Assembly (NCBI RefSeq): GCF_900111875.1
Contig: NZ_FOJU01000005.1
Span: 248,001-312,000, forward strand
Direction of reading: 5' to 3'
Source: Poseidonocella pacifica
Lineage (GTDB): Bacteria > Pseudomonadota > Alphaproteobacteria > Rhodobacterales > Rhodobacteraceae
Length of the DNA: 64,000 bases
This document shows positions 60,885 through 64,000 of the stretch, piece by piece. Position numbers and translations under genes: made by a program. Each line of letters opens with the position of its first letter. Position 1 is the first letter of the stretch. Below the pieces are notes generated by a model. That model did not search any database. It was not told the origin of the DNA and worked only from the letters and a program-made list of their open reading frames with translations.

Positions 60885-60976
60885 TCGGTGATTACGGGTG
60901 TTATTTCACGGCGCTCCGAGGGTCAAGAGAGGGATCGTAGGCCAAGCGGAAATCTGTGAGATCCAAGGGCCGGGGT

Positions 60977-62050
60977 CTAGACCTGCCCTCCATCCCGCGC
61001 CGCCGCTTCGCGGGTCAGCGCAGTCATGCGGTAAAAACCATGCGCCATCTTGGAATAGGGCGTGAGCACGAAGAAGGTCAGCACCGCCCCGAGGTGCAAC
61101 GGCAGCAGCCAACCCACGTGTCCAGTGCCGGTCGCGGCATAGAGCAGCAGCCCGCTCGACCCGACCGTGAAAAGCAGCAGGACAAAGGCCATTTCCCCGC
61201 CCCAGGCGGCAGGGGCGCTCAAGTCGCGATCCGCCCGCGTCTTGAGCCATGCCAGCCCGGCGGTCCCGATACTCAGCAAGATCCCTCCCGGCACACCCAG
61301 CAGTTTGGGCAGTGAGAAGAGGCCATACGGCGCTTCCATCCCAAAAACATAGTGCAGGATTGTGCCGCTGGCGGTTGAGGCGAAGCATAGCAGGAAGCCG
61401 TAGAGCACAGCCTGATGCAGGTGACGCCGCGCATGGGTGAAGCGACCCTCGTCCTCGAAGTTGCAGCCATCCCCATGCCCGCCTTCGAGGTTCCTCATCC
61501 GGCCTGCGGAGCGTGTGGCAGCCAGCAGGTCGCGCAATCTCAACGGGCCACCACCAACCTCCCGCCAATAGCTGCGTAGCGATGCGGCAAGCGCAAGGAG
61601 GGGCAAGACGAAGGCCGGGGCAAAGATCGCGACCATCATACCGTGCGACATGACGGCATAGAAGCCTTCGCCCTCCTCTGGGCGGAGTCCTCTTGCGAGC
61701 GAAAAGAGCAAGGCGAACCCCACGACCAATCCCACAGCGATGAGCAGTCCGCTGCGGTCAAAGACCCCTGCGAACCCGTTGGGCCATGCGTGCCGCTTCC
61801 AACTCTCCTGTCGCACTTCGGCGAGGGCGCGGGGCAGGTTCAGGTCGAACTCATGCGGGGCCGTGTATTGGCAGGCATAGTAGCAGCCCCGGCAATTGTG
61901 ACAGAGGTTCGCAAGCTGTGTGAGATCGCCGTCAGAGAAAGCCCGCTCACGGTGCAGGGCGGGGAAAACGGCGCAGTAGCCCTCGCAGTAGCGGCAAGCG
62001 TTACAGATCTCCGCTTGGCGGCGGGCTTCTCCGAGAAAATCAGTTTGCAT
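60977..62050 (-). CDS. tcuB: TcuB-like 4Fe-4S membrane protein (tricarballylate utilisation)
   Basis: 357 residues. Two [4Fe-4S] motifs near the N terminus: C-NA-C-RY-C-EGY-C and C-HN-C-RG-C-YYA-C. These are followed by about six membrane spans with His residues fit for haem (HGMMVAIFAPAF, HQAVLYGFLLCFASTASGTILHYVFG, HLGAVLTFFVLTPYSKMAHGFYRM). TcuB passes electrons from the flavoprotein TcuA into the membrane quinone pool. The start overlaps the end of tcuA by 11 bases. The start at 62050 was taken over an upstream in-frame codon. Confidence 0.9.
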   Translation of the reverse strand: MQTDFLGEARRQAEICNACRYCEGYCAVFPALHRERAFSDGDLTQLANLCHNCRGCYYACQYTAPHEFDLNLPRALAEVRQESWKRHAWPNGFAGVFDRSGLLIAVGLVVGFALLFSLARGLRPEEGEGFYAVMSHGMMVAIFAPAFVLPLLALAASLRSYWREVGGGPLRLRDLLAATRSAGRMRNLEGGHGDGCNFEDEGRFTHARRHLHQAVLYGFLLCFASTASGTILHYVFGMEAPYGLFSLPKLLGVPGGILLSIGTAGLAWLKTRADRDLSAPAAWGGEMAFVLLLFTVGSSGLLLYAATGTGHVGWLLPLHLGAVLTFFVLTPYSKMAHGFYRMTALTREAAARDGGQV

Positions 62051-63434
62051 GTGATGCGGCCTCCTTGCCGGCAATGCGCCCAAAGACGGTGCCGATGGTC
62101 ATGCCAAAGCCAGCGAGATAGCCTTGGCCGAGGATCGAACCCGCCATCGTTTCACCCGCAGCCCAAAGGTTTTGCATGGGCGTCCCGCCGATGGAGCATT
62201 GCGCACGCTCGTTGATCTTCAGGCCGAGGTAGGTGAACGTGACACCGGTCCGCAGGCTGTAGCCATAGAAGGGCGGTTCGGTGATGGGCCGTGCCCAGTT
62301 CGTCTTGGGGGGCGTCAGCCCGGTGGTGGCAACACCATCCAGTTCGGTCGGATGAAAGGCGGATGTATCGCCGCATGCTGCGTTGAAGTCGTCCACAGTC
62401 GTGCGAAGTTTCGCGGGCGGGAGTCCCATTTTCTGTGCGAGTTCCTCAATGGATTGGGCCGCGATGGGCGGGAAGACCGAAGGCATGAATAGCTCGAGCG
62501 ACTTGGCGTCGATGATGACGTAGCCAACCTGATCGGGCTCTTCGGCAACAAGCCGCCCCCAGATCGCATAGCGTTTCGGCCAGACGTCTTCGCCCTCGTC
62601 ATAGAACCGCTCGGCGTTCTTGTTGACCACGATGGAAAAGGGCACGCAGTCGAGGCGCGTAACGATCCCCCCGTCAAACTTCGGCGCGCGTCCGTCGATC
62701 GCAACGGCGTGGCATTGAGTCGGATCGCCGACCTGATCGACGCCCTGTTCCAGAAGGTCCGCCAGTACGACACCGCGGTTATAGGGCGTCCCCCGGATCA
62801 GAAAGTTTTTCGCGGCTGGACCCCAGGCACGCGCAAGCCAGTCGGTATCGGCCTGAAACCCGCCCGCCGCGACGACGACGGAGCGCGGGGCCACGGCTTT
62901 GTCCTGCCCGTCATGGCTATACGCGACACGCGTGACCTGCCGATCCTCCAGGGTGAGGTGCGTAACGTTGGCCTCATAGAGGACGCGGACGCCAAGCCGT
63001 TGTGCCGTTCGGTAATAGGCATTCACGAGGCTTTTGCCGCCGCCAAGAAAGAATGCATTGGTCCGTGCGAGCGACAGGGTGCCGGAGAGGGAGGGTTGAA
63101 ACCTGACACCATGCGCTTCCATCCACGGCAGGCATTCCTCGGAGGTGCGGATTGCGAGCCGGGCGAGGCGATCATCCGTCCGGCCCCCCGTCACCTTCAT
63201 GAGATCGGCGAGATATTCCTCTTCGGTGTAGTCTTCTATGAGCGGCCCGAGCGGCCCGTGATGCATGCACCTGAAGTTGCGGGTATGGCGGGAGTTTCCG
63301 CCGCGATAGGCCTTTGGCGCGGCCTCGAGGATCAAAACGCTTGCCCCTGCTTCGGCGGCAGTGATGGCCGCGCAGAGCGCAGCGTTTCCGCCGCCGATCA
63401 CCAGCACATCGCAGGTTTCGGGTGCATCATTCAT
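62040..63434 (-). CDS. tcuA: TcuA-like FAD-dependent tricarballylate dehydrogenase
   Basis: 464 residues. FAD site CDVLVIGGGNAALCAAITAAEAGASVLILE; the fumarate reductase/succinate dehydrogenase flavoprotein pattern continues with RGGNSRHTRNFRCMH and the C-terminal NLWAAGETMAGSILGQGYLAGFGMTIGTVFGRIAG. TcuA oxidises tricarballylate to cis-aconitate (established for Salmonella); the substrate here could be a related tricarboxylate. Overlaps the GntR gene end by eight bases, so the regulator, tcuA and tcuB form an operon. Confidence 0.9.
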   Translation of the reverse strand: MNDAPETCDVLVIGGGNAALCAAITAAEAGASVLILEAAPKAYRGGNSRHTRNFRCMHHGPLGPLIEDYTEEEYLADLMKVTGGRTDDRLARLAIRTSEECLPWMEAHGVRFQPSLSGTLSLARTNAFFLGGGKSLVNAYYRTAQRLGVRVLYEANVTHLTLEDRQVTRVAYSHDGQDKAVAPRSVVVAAGGFQADTDWLARAWGPAAKNFLIRGTPYNRGVVLADLLEQGVDQVGDPTQCHAVAIDGRAPKFDGGIVTRLDCVPFSIVVNKNAERFYDEGEDVWPKRYAIWGRLVAEEPDQVGYVIIDAKSLELFMPSVFPPIAAQSIEELAQKMGLPPAKLRTTVDDFNAACGDTSAFHPTELDGVATTGLTPPKTNWARPITEPPFYGYSLRTGVTFTYLGLKINERAQCSIGGTPMQNLWAAGETMAGSILGQGYLAGFGMTIGTVFGRIAGKEAASHAN

Positions 63435-64000
63435 GATCAATCTCCCCGAGGTCGCCTGCTGCCTTGCGTTCGCGCAGCGCGCGGATGCGCAGGCGTTGTG
63501 AGGCTTCGATATGTTCGCGCATCGCCGTTTCGGCGGCCGCCCCATCGCGGGCGCGCAAGGCTTCGATGATGCGGCGATGTTCCGTATCTGCGGCATGCGC
63601 GCGGTCGTGGTCCGACAACGTGGTGGGCCCAAGGATCATCAGGGCCTTTTGCAAAGACAGCATCGATTTGGAGAGAAACCGGTTCTTGGCCGCATCCAGC
63701 AAGGTGGCGTGAAAGATGCGGTTCAACCGGGTCGCCTCTGGGGTCGCCCCGGCTTCTGTCAGGCGGTCATTGAGAGCGGCCAGCTCGTCAATCTCCACAT
63801 CCGACCCCGCACGCGCCGCGAGCCGGGCCGCTGTCCCTTCCAGTACGGCGCGCATCTCATACAGTTCCATGACTTCGGCGTAGCCAAGACTTCTGACCGT
63901 CGCACCCTGACGGGGGACATGGCTCACGAGGCCGTCGGCCTCCAACTGACGGATCGCTTCGCGCACCGGTGTCCTGCTGACGCCGAGCCGCTCGGCAAGG
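63427..64000 (-). CDS. GntR/FadR-family regulator (cut by window edge)
   Basis: The N-terminal wing-HTH is partly outside the window; visible are LAERLGVSRTPVREAIRQLEADGLVSHVPRQGATVRS (HTH end) and a FCD ligand-binding domain (ELYEMRAVLEGTAARLAARAG, NRIFHATLLDAAKNRFLSKSM, HRRIIEALRARDGAAAETAMREHIEAS) with the metal-binding His residues. Probably controls the tcuAB genes that follow and with which it overlaps. Confidence 0.9.
   Translation of the reverse strand, partial: LAERLGVSRTPVREAIRQLEADGLVSHVPRQGATVRSLGYAEVMELYEMRAVLEGTAARLAARAGSDVEIDELAALNDRLTEAGATPEATRLNRIFHATLLDAAKNRFLSKSMLSLQKALMILGPTTLSDHDRAHAADTEHRRIIEALRARDGAAAETAMREHIEASQRLRIRALRERKAAGDLGEIDHE

Noticed and set aside
1-64000. 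CRISPR array or cas genes
   Set aside because: No regularly spaced repeats of CRISPR length and no Cas motifs. The only phased repeats (26464-26515) have 7-base units at 11-base steps.

Overview
The window looks like the chromosome of a methylotrophic Rhodobacteraceae (Roseobacter-group) alphaproteobacterium. It is GC-rich, has frequent GTG/TTG starts and tightly overlapping operons, and its methanol/formaldehyde genes follow the Paracoccus denitrificans flh/xox style. The organism assignment is inferred from gene content, not from a search.

Region 1 (1-35205) is one continuous block for lanthanide-type methanol oxidation. After a two-component pair at the left edge come pqqABCDE (cofactor synthesis) and a moxR/DUF58/two-vWA/TPR/BatD-like operon (enzyme maturation, mxaRSACKL/Bat type). 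Next are gfa and a formaldehyde-type sensor set (LuxR regulator, FIST protein, hybrid kinase). Then come adhI and fghA (glutathione-dependent formaldehyde oxidation), a small cytochrome c, and xoxF-xoxG-xoxJ. Around these lie two SoxYZ-like carriers, a SoxH-like metallohydrolase, a CxxxCW rhodanese-like protein, an mxaD-like protein, two beta-propellers and two interleaved ABC systems. No mxaF or mxaI is present in the window, so XoxF appears to be the enzyme served.

Region 2 (35206-41176) is an iron block: a 57-residue ORF, imelysin, bacterioferritin-associated ferredoxin, bacterioferritin, a di-heme DUF1111 protein, a second imelysin and a DUF1513 protein. Region 3 (41176-46125) holds mnmH, a convergent FAD-domain/SelD fusion, an SH3 protein and a 2-hydroxyacid dehydrogenase.

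Region 4 (about 46177-60857) is a roughly 14.7 kb integrated island that cut a tRNA-Gly(UCC) gene in its anticodon loop. The 3' half of the old gene lies at the left junction and the 5' half at the right junction. An intact tRNA-Gly copy sits just inside the left end. The island carries an integrase with an in-frame amber codon, an AlpA-like factor, a HTH protein and several IS elements. It also carries uncharacterised cargo. One part is a small membrane protein plus pentapeptide-repeat protein module between two near-identical IS110-family copies. The other is a divergent pair of a PD-(D/E)xK-like nuclease candidate and a protein with a Gly-Asn motif and a likely internal start. This cargo is the best candidate for an undescribed (possibly defence) system.

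Region 5 (60977-64000) returns to the chromosome with tcuB, tcuA and a GntR-family regulator (tricarballylate/citrate-type oxidation), cut by the window edge.
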